The notes beneath the pieces were generated by a model. That model saw only the letters and a program-made list of their open reading frames with translations, did not search any database and was not told the DNA's origin. The translations under genes and the position numbers were made by a program. Below are positions 16,215 to 24,077 of a stretch of DNA of 64,000 bases, one piece after another. Each line of letters begins with the position of its first letter. Position 1 is the stretch's first letter. The stretch is from Parasporobacterium sp. (GTDB lineage Bacteria > Bacillota > Clostridia > Lachnospirales > Lachnospiraceae): positions 25,183-89,182 of the forward strand of contig JAFWOB010000100.1 of NCBI GenBank assembly GCA_017510065.1, written 5' to 3'.

Positions 16215-16410
16215 GCATGATTTTTCAGAAAATCCTGTAGCAAATACGGAGCTATGCATGTTTTTCAAAAATCCTCTGCAACGAAATGGAGGGTATGCAT
16301 GATTTTGACCCCTGTTTGGGGGTTGAAATCATGCATACCCTCAAATAAATTACAAAAAATCATGCATACCTTTGAAAACGTTGCAGGCATATTTCCAAAA
16401 TCATGCATAC
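16215..16410. repeat. Array B: mirrored ATGCATGAT repeats, about 41-bp period
   Basis: CATG cores start at 16216, 16257 and 16298 in forward orientation (TATGCATGATTTT) and at 16330, 16361 and 16402 in reverse (AAATCATGCATACC). Spacings are 41, 41, 32, 31 and 41. Three forward and three reverse copies mirror around a perfect hairpin near 16295-16340 (ACCCC/GGGGT inner stem). Flanks share a weaker CTGCAACG motif. The array fills the gap between two convergent genes, the double flavodoxin and cysK. Confidence 0.8.
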
Positions 16411-16450
16411 CTCTGTAAATGATGCAGCCAGCCTGGAATGACCGATATAT

Positions 16451-17383
16451 CTACTCCGTAAACAAGGCGGTGGAATAATACCGATCGCCGCTGTCCGGCA
16501 GCAAAGCTACGATGACTTTTCCTTTGTTTTCCGGCCTCTTCGCCAGTTCGATAGCGCCGTACAGAGCTGCTCCTGAGGAAATGCCGACCGAAATGCCTTC
16601 CTTCTTTGCCAGAAGTTTGGCTGCCGCAAATGCTTCCTCGTTGGGGGCCTTGATGATCTCATCATAGATTCCGGTGTTCAGTACTTCCGGAACAAAGCCG
16701 GCACCGATTCCCTGGATCTTATGAGAACCTGCTCTTCCTTCAGAAAGTACCGGGGAATCCTTGGGCTCCAGCGCCACGACCTTGACGGAAGGATTCTGCT
16801 CCTTCAGATATTCTCCGGTTCCGGTTACGGTGCCGCCGGTTCCGACGCCGGCAATAAAGATATCCACTTTTCCGTCTGTATCGTTCCAGATCTCCGGTCC
16901 GGTTGTGGCTTTATGGATCGCCGGATTCGCCGGGTTGACGAACTGGCCGGGGATAAAGCTGCCCGGGATCTGTTCCGCAAGCTCCTGCGCTTTCGCGATC
17001 GCGCCTTTCATGCCTTTCGCACCTTCCGTCAACACCAGCTCTGCTCCATAGGCTTTCAGGATGTTTCTTCTCTCCACGCTCATGGTCTCCGGCATTGTCA
17101 GGATGATCCGGTATCCCTTTGCAGCTGCGATCGCCGCCAGGCCGATCCCGGTATTGCCGCTTGTTGGTTCGATGATGACGGAACCTTCCTTCAGAAGTCC
17201 TTTTGCTTCCGCATCTTCGATCATAGCTTTCGCAATACGGTCTTTGACACTTCCTGCGGGATTAAAATATTCCAGCTTCACCAGGATGGTTGCCTCCAGT
17301 CCCAGTTCCTTTTCCAGATTCACTACCTCTACCAACGGAGTATTGCCGATCAGTCCCAGTGTTCCTTTGTAAATGTTTGCCAT
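16451..17383 (-). CDS. cysK: Cysteine synthase A
   Basis: PLP-dependent O-acetylserine sulfhydrylase making cysteine from O-acetylserine and sulfide, in the cytoplasm. 310 residues. [19 protein letters not shown] carries the PLP lysine, [12 protein letters not shown] the substrate-binding loop, [15 protein letters not shown] the phosphate-binding glycines, and GIGAGFVPE and GISSGAA complete the fold. AAGGGA before ATG 17383 sets the start. It lies 27 bp after metY on the same strand, so both genes share the metY promoter and attenuator. It ends facing repeat array B. Confidence 0.96.
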   Translation of the reverse strand: MANIYKGTLGLIGNTPLVEVVNLEKELGLEATILVKLEYFNPAGSVKDRIAKAMIEDAEAKGLLKEGSVIIEPTSGNTGIGLAAIAAAKGYRIILTMPETMSVERRNILKAYGAELVLTEGAKGMKGAIAKAQELAEQIPGSFIPGQFVNPANPAIHKATTGPEIWNDTDGKVDIFIAGVGTGGTVTGTGEYLKEQNPSVKVVALEPKDSPVLSEGRAGSHKIQGIGAGFVPEVLNTGIYDEIIKAPNEEAFAAAKLLAKKEGISVGISSGAALYGAIELAKRPENKGKVIVALLPDSGDRYYSTALFTE

Positions 17384-17410
17384 GGTTTGTCCCTTCTTTC
17401 TGTTCTATGA

Positions 17411-18697
17411 TTACTGTTTGCTTGCTGCAAAGCCTTTCTCCAGATCCGCGATGATGTCGTCAATATGCTCAGTCCCGATGGAAAGACGGATCGTATTCGG
17501 CTTGATCCCCTGATCCAGGAGTTCTTCCTCTGTAAGCTGTGAATGAGTGGTGGAGGCCGGGTGGATCACAAGACTCTTCACATCGGCCACATTGGCCAGC
17601 AGGGAGAAGATCTGCAGATGATCGATAAACTTCCAGGCTTCTTCCTGCCCTCCCTTGATCTCAAAGGTAAAGATCGATGCGCCTCCGTTCGGGAAATACC
17701 GCTCATACACCGCGTGGTCCGGATGATCCGGGAGTGATGGGTGGTTGATATGTTCGACCTGCGGATGATCTTTCAGATAATCGATCACTTTCTTCGTGTT
17801 TTCCGCGTGCCGCTCCAGCCGAAGCGAAAGGGTCTCCACTCCCTGCAGAAGAAGGAATGCGTTGAAGGGGGAGATACACGCTCCGGTATCCCTGAGCAGG
17901 ATGGCGCGGATGTATGTCACAAAGGCTGCCGGCCCTACGGCATCATAGAAGGAGACTCCGTGATAGCTCGGATTCGGTGCCGCAATGTTGGGATATTTCC
18001 CGCTTGCTTTCCAGTCAAACTTACCGGATTCGACGATGATGCCGCCCAGGGTGGTGCCGTGCCCGCCGATGAATTTGGTGGCAGAATGTACCACAATGTC
18101 CGCACCGTGTTCGATCGGCCGGATCAGATACGGGGTTCCGAAGGTATTGTCGATCACCAGGGGGAGGCCGTACCGATGGGCTATCTCCGCGATAGCGTCA
18201 ATATCCGGAATATCACTGTTGGGATTGCCCAGGGTTTCCAGATAGATCGCTCTGGTATTGTCCCGGATCGCATCTTCCACTTCCTGCAGATTATGGGCGT
18301 CTACAAATGTTGTTTCGATCCCGTATTGGGGGAGGGTATGGGACAGCAGATTGAAGCTGCCGCCGTAGATCGTCTTCTGTGCCACGATATGCCCGCCGTT
18401 TACCGCCAATGCCTCAATCGTGTAGGTGATCGCTGCAGCGCCGGATGCCAGCGCCAGGGCGGCACTGCCGCCTTCCAGGGCAGCCAGTCTCTTCTCCAGC
18501 ACATCCTGGGTGGAATTGGTCAACCGGCCGTAAATGTTGCCGGCGTCTGCCAGACCGAATCTGTCCGCGGCATGCTGGCTGTTGTGAAACACATAAGATG
18601 TGGTCTGGTAAATGGGGACTGCCCGAGCGTCCGTCGCCGGATCGGCAGATTCCTGTCCTACGTGCAGCTGCAGGGTCTCAAATTTGTATTCGCTCAT
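17411..18697 (-). CDS. metY: O-acetylhomoserine sulfhydrylase / aminocarboxypropyltransferase
   Basis: Cys/Met-metabolism PLP enzyme that adds sulfide or methanethiol to O-acetylhomoserine. From ATG 18697 it has 428 residues, typical of MetY. AVPIYQTTSYVF and NIYGRLTNST are N-terminal signatures, ETLGNPNSDIPDI and VIDNTFGTPYL flank the cofactor site, and HSATKFIGGHGTTLGG contains the PLP lysine. AAAGGAG precedes ATG 18697; an upstream extension of the frame reaches toward the attenuator and is not used. First gene of the metY-cysK operon, under a long leader with its own small ORF. Confidence 0.93.
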   Translation of the reverse strand: MSEYKFETLQLHVGQESADPATDARAVPIYQTTSYVFHNSQHAADRFGLADAGNIYGRLTNSTQDVLEKRLAALEGGSAALALASGAAAITYTIEALAVNGGHIVAQKTIYGGSFNLLSHTLPQYGIETTFVDAHNLQEVEDAIRDNTRAIYLETLGNPNSDIPDIDAIAEIAHRYGLPLVIDNTFGTPYLIRPIEHGADIVVHSATKFIGGHGTTLGGIIVESGKFDWKASGKYPNIAAPNPSYHGVSFYDAVGPAAFVTYIRAILLRDTGACISPFNAFLLLQGVETLSLRLERHAENTKKVIDYLKDHPQVEHINHPSLPDHPDHAVYERYFPNGGASIFTFEIKGGQEEAWKFIDHLQIFSLLANVADVKSLVIHPASTTHSQLTEEELLDQGIKPNTIRLSIGTEHIDDIIADLEKGFAASKQ

Positions 18698-18770
18698 AAT
18701 GTTCTCCTTTTCTTTTTTCGAATGTGTAAGGTATCGGTTCCTGCTTTTTGCTATGAACCGGACTTCACGC

Positions 18771-18808
18771 AAAAAGCCCGGAAACTTTATTTCTGAAAGC
18801 TCCCGGGC
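18771..18808 (-). terminator. metY attenuator terminator
   Basis: GC-rich stem (18801-18808 with 18776-18782, extended by CTTT/AAAG) followed by five Ts on the minus strand, ending 74 bp before metY. Its 5' arm (TGCCCGGGAG on the minus strand) is exactly complementary to minus-strand CTCCCGGGCA at 18904-18895 in the leader ORF, giving an alternative antiterminator. Confidence 0.85.
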
Positions 18809-18840
18809 AAGTTGCAGGAATCATGATGATGGCACATTCG

Positions 18841-18960
18841 TTATACACAAAGGAGGCGCAGAGTTGGAAGGCCGAACGCCTCAGCCACAGGAAATGCCCG
18901 GGAGATAGGCATTCGACAACACATGCAGGTTTTAGATTTGTAAGTCAACTCGTGGAACAT
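18841..18960 (-). CDS. Cysteine-rich leader peptide of metY-cysK
   Basis: A 39-codon ORF starting at ATG 18960 with AAAGGAG eight bases upstream and ending at TAA 18841. It begins MFHELTYKSK, then TCMCCRM (residues 11-17, three Cys and two Met codons), and ends LRLLCV. AATGCC/GGCATT pairing just after the Cys cluster can protect the antiterminator strand. A ribosome stalled at codons 12-15 would break that hairpin and free CTCCCGGGCA to block the terminator. The ribosome site (18961-18975) can also pair with 18849-18863 at the ORF's end (14 of 15). This arrangement fits a cysteine-starvation sensor; the mechanism is inferred. Confidence 0.8.
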   Translation of the reverse strand: MFHELTYKSKTCMCCRMPISRAFPVAEAFGLPTLRLLCV

Positions 18961-18989
18961 CTCTGCGTCTCCTTTCTGTAAATGTTGTG

Positions 18990-19021
18990 CCTACTATATA
19001 ACTATTCACCTACTATGTCAA
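18990..19021 (-). promoter_or_regulatory. metY promoter with CCTACTAT direct repeats
   Basis: TTGACA (19016-19021), 17 bp, TATAGT (18993-18998) on the minus strand. On the + strand CCTACTAT occurs at 18990 and 19009, and CCTACTAT...ATAGG forms an inverted repeat over the -35 box. It could be an Rrf2/CymR-type operator, but I cannot confirm the regulator. Confidence 0.8.
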
Positions 19022-19037
19022 TAGGTGTTTTCATTTT

Positions 19038-19063
19038 TTAAAAAGAGTCCGCATGGACTCTTT
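19038..19063 (-). terminator. Terminator of the aldo/keto reductase gene
   Basis: Nine-bp stem (19042-19050 with 19055-19063) followed on the minus strand by a T-rich tract, abutting the stop codon at 19064. Confidence 0.85.
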
Positions 19064-20206
19064 TCAGCACCCGAACAGTTCTGTTGTTTTTTCCATTCGC
19101 TCCGCAATCTTCACGCCGAAGGGACATCTGCTCTCACAGCTCTGGCATCCGATACAGGATGAGGCTGTGGCGTTAAGCGCCAGATAATGCTGCCGGACGC
19201 TTTCCGGTACTTTACTCTGCTGCACAGCCAGGTCATAGTATTTATTGACCATTGCGATATCGATCTCTGACGGACAGGGCTTACAATGGCCGCAGTAGGT
19301 ACACTGCCCCATATAAGAATGAAGCGGTGCGGAGGCTATGACAGATGCATAGTCCTTCTCTTCCTCCGATGCAGTTTCATAGGAAACCGCCTCATCCACC
19401 TGCTCTTTCGTATCATATCCACAGAGAATGGAAGAGACCCCTGGCCTTGTCAGCGCATAGTGGATACACTGTACCGGAGTAAAGGCTGTACCGAACGGCG
19501 AAGTCTTCGCATCGAACAGTCTGCCGCCGAAAAAGCCCTTCATCACCGTGATTCCGACCTCCCGCTCTTCAGACAGCCGGTACAAAGCTGCGCGTTCTTC
19601 ATCGATCCCGGAAAGTGATTCATCGTATTCCCCGAACATCGTGTCCAGGTCCTCCGTTGCCGGGTGCATATCAAATGCCGGATTGATGGAAAACAGGATC
19701 ATTTCAATAAACCCTGATTCCACTGCTTTCTTTGCGATCCGCGGATTGTGGGTGGACAGACCGATATGACGGATGATCCCTTTTTCATGAAGCTCATGAA
19801 CGTACCGGATATACTCGGTGTTCATGCACAGATCCCACTCCTCTTCCGAATCCACATAATGGATCATTCCCAGATCGATGTAATCGGTCTGCATCCTTTT
19901 CAGGATATCCTCAAATGCCGGAACCACATATTTCATTTCCCTGGACCTGACGTATTGTCCATCCTGCCAGGTGGAGCCGATATGTCCCTGAACGATCCAA
20001 TGCTCCCGGTTTCCTTTCATGGCCTTCCCTATGATATCCCGGGATTTCGGATCCGGCATCCAGCAATCAATAATGTTGATTCCCTGCTCTCCCGCATATC
20101 TCAGCAATTCAACAGATTCCGCCTCTTCATGCCTTTCCAGCCATTCTCCTCCGAAACCGATCTCACTGACAAGAAGTCCTGTTTTTCCCAGTTTTCTGTA
20201 CTTCAT
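19064..20206 (-). CDS. Aldo/keto reductase with C-terminal 4Fe-4S domain
   Basis: 380 residues from ATG 20206, which has a GGAGG site close upstream. Residues 1-270 form an aldo/keto reductase barrel: RKLGKTGLLVSEIGFGG at the start, DYIDLGMIHYVD and IRHIGLSTHNP in the barrel, and GITVMKGFFGG. The C-terminal part has CTYCGHCKPCPSEID and CIGCQSCESRCPFGV, two cysteine clusters typical of ferredoxin-type Fe-S sites. Such fusions are common in anaerobes; the substrate is unknown. It is a single-gene unit with its own terminator, divergent from the MATE gene. Confidence 0.88.
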   Translation of the reverse strand: MKYRKLGKTGLLVSEIGFGGEWLERHEEAESVELLRYAGEQGINIIDCWMPDPKSRDIIGKAMKGNREHWIVQGHIGSTWQDGQYVRSREMKYVVPAFEDILKRMQTDYIDLGMIHYVDSEEEWDLCMNTEYIRYVHELHEKGIIRHIGLSTHNPRIAKKAVESGFIEMILFSINPAFDMHPATEDLDTMFGEYDESLSGIDEERAALYRLSEEREVGITVMKGFFGGRLFDAKTSPFGTAFTPVQCIHYALTRPGVSSILCGYDTKEQVDEAVSYETASEEEKDYASVIASAPLHSYMGQCTYCGHCKPCPSEIDIAMVNKYYDLAVQQSKVPESVRQHYLALNATASSCIGCQSCESRCPFGVKIAERMEKTTELFGC

Positions 20207-20313
20207 CCTTCCTCCTTTACCGCAAGCTTCTTTCATGCGTCCTTTCTTTCAGAACGACCGTTTGCGACGTTATTATTATACTACTTTCAGGGCTTTCTTT
20301 TCCATAGAAGTAT

Positions 20314-20343
20314 TTGCATCCCATCTCTTCAGCATGCTATAAT
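20314..20343 (+). promoter_or_regulatory. Promoter of the MATE-ATPase fusion gene
   Basis: TTGCAT (20314-20319), 18 bp, TATAAT (20338-20343), then GGGAGGAAT before ATG 20376. Confidence 0.65.
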
Positions 20344-20375
20344 TTTTTATCATTTCTTTATGGGAGGAATGTAAG

Positions 20376-22187
20376 ATGAGACGACCATCTGCGGAAAAAG
20401 TACAACGATCACATGCCTCCGGGGAAGCAGCCGATGCTGTCATGACATCAAAACTGCTGTTCCGCCTTCTTCCGATCCAGATCCTGCTGGCTGCGATCGG
20501 ATCTGTCAACGGCATTGTGTCCAGTCTTTTTGCCAGCAATTCGGTCGGTGCTCAGGCAATGAGCGCCGTGGGACTGTACAATCCGATCAATCTGTTTATC
20601 GTGGCGATCAGCATGATGCTTGTAGGAGGAGCCTCCATTCTCTGCGGCAAATATATGGGCAGAAATGAGACGGACAAAGTCCAGAATGTTTTTTCCCTTA
20701 CCAGCCTCATTGCACTTGCGGTATCTGCGGTATTTACCCTGCTCATTCTGCTGCTGGGGATCTTTGACCTGAGCGGCTTTCTGACCGGTGATCCGGCGAT
20801 AAGAGGGCTTTTGAATCAGTACCTGATCGGACAGTCCATCGGTGTCATCCCGCTGGTCCTGGGAAGTCTTTTGTCTGCCTTTCTTTCTCTGGAAAACAGA
20901 ACCCGAAGGACCACCGCTGCCAGTCTCATCTATATTCTGGTCAATGTCCTGTTCAATTTCCTGTTTGTACAGCTTCTTCATATGGAAGCACTGGGCCTTT
21001 CCCTTGCTTCTTCCCTGGGATTATGGGTCTTCTTCCTGATCCAGGCTCAGCATTTTTTCAGCGGCAAGTCCTCTTTCCGGATCTCGTGGAAACATCTGCA
21101 CTGGAGGGAAACCGGCAGTATTGTCCGGATTGGCCTGCCGGGAGCGGCTAACAACGGATACCAGACCATCCGGGGACTGATCGTCAATATGCTGATCACC
21201 CAGTTTGTCGGCGCTGCAGGACTGTCTGCTTTTGCTGCCGCCAATACCTTACTGGGGCTTGCCTGGGCCATTCCCTCCGGAATGCTCAATGTTTCCCGCA
21301 TGCTGATCAGCATCAGCGTCGGAGAAGAAGACAGGCAGACGCTTGCGGACACCATGCGAAATGCTGTCCGCCGGTTTATCCCGCTGATGTGCCTGATCTG
21401 CGCTATTATCATCGCCCTTGCCGTTCCTCTGACCAGACTGTATTACCGGGATCCTGCGGAGCCTGTTTACATGATGACCGTCTGGGGATTCCGGATCCTG
21501 CCTCTTTGCATGCCCCTGGCAATCTTCCGGATGCATCTGAGCTGCTATGGCCAGACCATGGACCGGAACATTATGGTAAATGTGCTGGAGGCAGTTGACG
21601 GCTTCATTGCGGTCTGTGCCTTTACTGCAATACTGATCCCGGCGCTCGGGATGAACAGCGTGTATATCGCCAATGTGCTGGGCGGTGTCGTAGCTGTGTT
21701 GTATCTTCTGGGATACTCGATCATCCGTAACCGGAAATTCCCGAAAAATATGGAAGAGCTGATGGTGATCCCGCCGGACTTCGGGGTTCCGGCATCAGAA
21801 CGGATGGATCTGACCGTCCGAAGAATGGAAGAAGTGATCAATATTTCCCGGGAGGTCCAGGAATTCTGCCTGGAAAAAGGGATCGAAAAGAGGAGATCTT
21901 ATTTTGCTGGCCTCTTTATCGAAGAGATGGCAGGAAATGTGGTCTCCCACGGCTTTATCAAAGACCGGCGGTCACACTCGGCAGATCTCAGAGTGGTACA
22001 TAAAGACGGCATGATCATCCTGCGGATCAAGGACGACTGTATCCCCTTTGATCCGGCAGAGCGCCAAAAGATCTTCAACCCGGATGATATTGCGAAAAAC
22101 ATCGGTATCCGGATGGTTTACAGCATTGCCGACGACATCAGTTACCAGAATATCCTGGGATTAAACGTCCTGACGATCCGGATCTGA
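20376..22187 (+). CDS. MATE-family transporter fused to a GHKL/RsbW-like ATPase domain
   Basis: 603 residues in two parts. Residues about 25-455 are a twelve-helix MATE transporter (Na+ or H+ coupled efflux): MSAVGLYNPINLFIVAISM, the internal repeat FAAANTLLGLAWAIPSGM, and paired hydrophobic helices throughout. Residues about 470-603 are cytoplasmic and look like an anti-sigma-factor or histidine-kinase ATPase: FIEEMAGNVVSHGF is an N-box, IILRIKDDCIPFDP a G1-like box, and NIGIRMVYSIADDISYQN a G2-like region. No His-phosphorylation domain is present. The 3' neighbours are a two-gene ABC exporter on the same strand. Regulation of transport by ATP or protein binding is speculation. Confidence 0.83.
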   Translation: MRRPSAEKVQRSHASGEAADAVMTSKLLFRLLPIQILLAAIGSVNGIVSSLFASNSVGAQAMSAVGLYNPINLFIVAISMMLVGGASILCGKYMGRNETDKVQNVFSLTSLIALAVSAVFTLLILLLGIFDLSGFLTGDPAIRGLLNQYLIGQSIGVIPLVLGSLLSAFLSLENRTRRTTAASLIYILVNVLFNFLFVQLLHMEALGLSLASSLGLWVFFLIQAQHFFSGKSSFRISWKHLHWRETGSIVRIGLPGAANNGYQTIRGLIVNMLITQFVGAAGLSAFAAANTLLGLAWAIPSGMLNVSRMLISISVGEEDRQTLADTMRNAVRRFIPLMCLICAIIIALAVPLTRLYYRDPAEPVYMMTVWGFRILPLCMPLAIFRMHLSCYGQTMDRNIMVNVLEAVDGFIAVCAFTAILIPALGMNSVYIANVLGGVVAVLYLLGYSIIRNRKFPKNMEELMVIPPDFGVPASERMDLTVRRMEEVINISREVQEFCLEKGIEKRRSYFAGLFIEEMAGNVVSHGFIKDRRSHSADLRVVHKDGMIILRIKDDCIPFDPAERQKIFNPDDIAKNIGIRMVYSIADDISYQNILGLNVLTIRI

Positions 22188-22205
22188 CCATTCTTATAAT
22201 TACGG

Positions 22206-22240
22206 TTGACATCCCGCCTAGCAGTCAATAAGATAGGCGG
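22206..22240 (+). promoter_or_regulatory. Promoter with overlapping inverted repeat, ABC exporter
   Basis: TTGACA (22206-22211), 17 bp, TAAGAT (22229-22234). CCGCCTA (22214-22220) and TAGGCGG (22234-22240) form a perfect inverted repeat over the spacer and -10 box, a likely operator. The predicted start falls at about ATG 22242, so the mRNA may be leaderless. Confidence 0.6.
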
Positions 22241-22241
22241 T

Positions 22242-24077
22242 ATGGATCAACATTCGCCTGCGACAACAGAAAACAAAAAGAAAGGCACCTGGCGCCATCT
22301 GATGCGGTTCCTGAAAGGGAGCCTGCATCTGTTTGTGCTGGGAGTCTTTGCTTCTGCCGTCGTTTCCCTGGCAGACATGCTGACCCCGCAGATCCTTCGT
22401 ATGGCGATCGACAATGCCATCGGAGGACTGGAGCCGGATTATCCTGCATGGGTCATGCGGATCGTAGATGCATTCGGGGGATTTTCCCGTCTGGGACAGC
22501 AGCTTTGGATCATGGCACTGGCACTGATCGTGATCGCGCTTTTCCGGGCTGCATCGCAGTTTCTCATGGTAGTTTTCAATAGCAAGGGATCCGAACGGCT
22601 TGTCAAGACCATGCGCGACCGGGTATTCCGCCATATCGAACGGCTGCCCTTCTCATGGCATATGAAAAACCACACCGGTGACATCATTCAGCGGTGTACT
22701 TCTGATATTGACAAGATCCGGAATTTCGTAGCGGAACAGCTTTCCAACATTATCCGGATCGTTGTACTGCTGGTCTTCTCCATCTATTTTATGATGTCCA
22801 TGCATGTGGGCCTGACCCTGATCGCGATCTCGGTGATCCCGCTGATCCTAGGTTATGTAGTGATCTTTGGAAAGAAGCTTCATAAAGGATTCGAAGAATG
22901 CGAAGAAGCGGAAGGTGAAGTTTCCGCCATGGTGCAGGAAAACCTGTCGGGTGTACGGGTGGTCCGCGCCTTTGCCAGGGAACGGTACGAAAGGGACCGC
23001 TTTGAAAAACGCAACAATGAATATTGTAATCTCTGGGTGCGCATGGGCGTGGTGCTGGCCCGGTTCTTTACGGTACAGGACATTCTGACCATGACCCAGG
23101 CCATGCTGATCATCGTCGTCGGATCCATTCTCTGCGTGCATGGAAAAATGACTGCAGGAGACCTGGTGGCGTTCATCGCCTACAACGCTCTCCTGGCCTG
23201 GCCGATCCGAAGACTCGGCCGCATGCTGGTGGAAATGAGCAAAGCCGATGTGTCTATCGGAAGAATTGCCTATATCATGGATTCTCCGGTGGAAGAGGAA
23301 GCTCCTGATGCCCTGGAGATCCCGATGGATCAGGAAATCTGCTTTGAGCATGTGCATTTCGGTTATGAAAACTGCCCTGAGATCCTGCACGATATCAGTT
23401 TTACCGTAAAGCCTGGAACAACGCTTGGGATCCTGGGCGGCACCGGTTCCGGCAAATCTACTCTGATGCTGCTGCTGGATAAGATGTACGATCTGCCGGA
23501 GGAATGGGGCACGATCCGGATCGGCGGAGTGGATATCCGGAAGATAAAAACAGACTATCTGCGGCGCAATATTTCCATGGTCCTGCAGGAACCGTTCCTG
23601 TTCTCCCGCTCCATCGGGGAGAACATCGGGATCACCCGCCCGGGTATTACCCTGGAAGAGATCCGGGAAGCCGCCAGGGACGCCTGCCTGGATGAAAATG
23701 TCTCCGGTTTTGCCAAAGGCTATGATACCTTCGTCGGGGAACGGGGTGTTACCCTGTCCGGCGGGCAGAAACAGCGGACCGCCATCGCCAGGGCACTGGT
23801 AGGCAGAGCCCCCATCCTGATCTTTGATGACTCTTTATCTGCCGTAGATACCGAAACAGATGCAAAGATCCGCTCTTCTCTGGAGGCACGTTTCGGTTCC
23901 GCTACCATTATCATCATTTCCCACCGTCTGACCACGATCTCCAAGGCAGACCAGGTGATCATCCTGGAAAACGGAAGGATCAGCGAATCCGGAACGCCGG
24001 AGCAGCTGAAGCATTCCGGAGGACTGTACCAGAAAATCTATGAGATCCAATCCGGCATGGAGGCAGCTCATGAATAA
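22242..24077 (+). CDS. Heterodimeric ABC exporter, degenerate-site subunit
   Basis: 611 residues: six-helix exporter membrane domain (about 25-330), then an ATPase domain. Walker A GGTGSGKST (about 400), Q-loop VLQEPFLF, signature LSGGQKQR (about 505), Walker B ILIFDDSLSAVD (about 527). The catalytic Glu after Walker B is Asp, as in the BmrC/TM287-type partner of asymmetric multidrug exporters. I start at ATG 22242; the upstream TTG 22206 is part of the promoter. GGCGG lies only one base before the ATG, too close for a normal ribosome site. It overlaps its partner gene by eight bases. The substrate is unknown. Confidence 0.88.
   Translation: MDQHSPATTENKKKGTWRHLMRFLKGSLHLFVLGVFASAVVSLADMLTPQILRMAIDNAIGGLEPDYPAWVMRIVDAFGGFSRLGQQLWIMALALIVIALFRAASQFLMVVFNSKGSERLVKTMRDRVFRHIERLPFSWHMKNHTGDIIQRCTSDIDKIRNFVAEQLSNIIRIVVLLVFSIYFMMSMHVGLTLIAISVIPLILGYVVIFGKKLHKGFEECEEAEGEVSAMVQENLSGVRVVRAFARERYERDRFEKRNNEYCNLWVRMGVVLARFFTVQDILTMTQAMLIIVVGSILCVHGKMTAGDLVAFIAYNALLAWPIRRLGRMLVEMSKADVSIGRIAYIMDSPVEEEAPDALEIPMDQEICFEHVHFGYENCPEILHDISFTVKPGTTLGILGGTGSGKSTLMLLLDKMYDLPEEWGTIRIGGVDIRKIKTDYLRRNISMVLQEPFLFSRSIGENIGITRPGITLEEIREAARDACLDENVSGFAKGYDTFVGERGVTLSGGQKQRTAIARALVGRAPILIFDDSLSAVDTETDAKIRSSLEARFGSATIIIISHRLTTISKADQVIILENGRISESGTPEQLKHSGGLYQKIYEIQSGMEAAHE

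Noticed and set aside
18771-18986. SAM riboswitch or T-box upstream of metY
   Set aside because: The S-box core and the T-box antiterminator sequence (AGGGTGG...ACCGCG) are both absent; the leader ORF explains the structure better.
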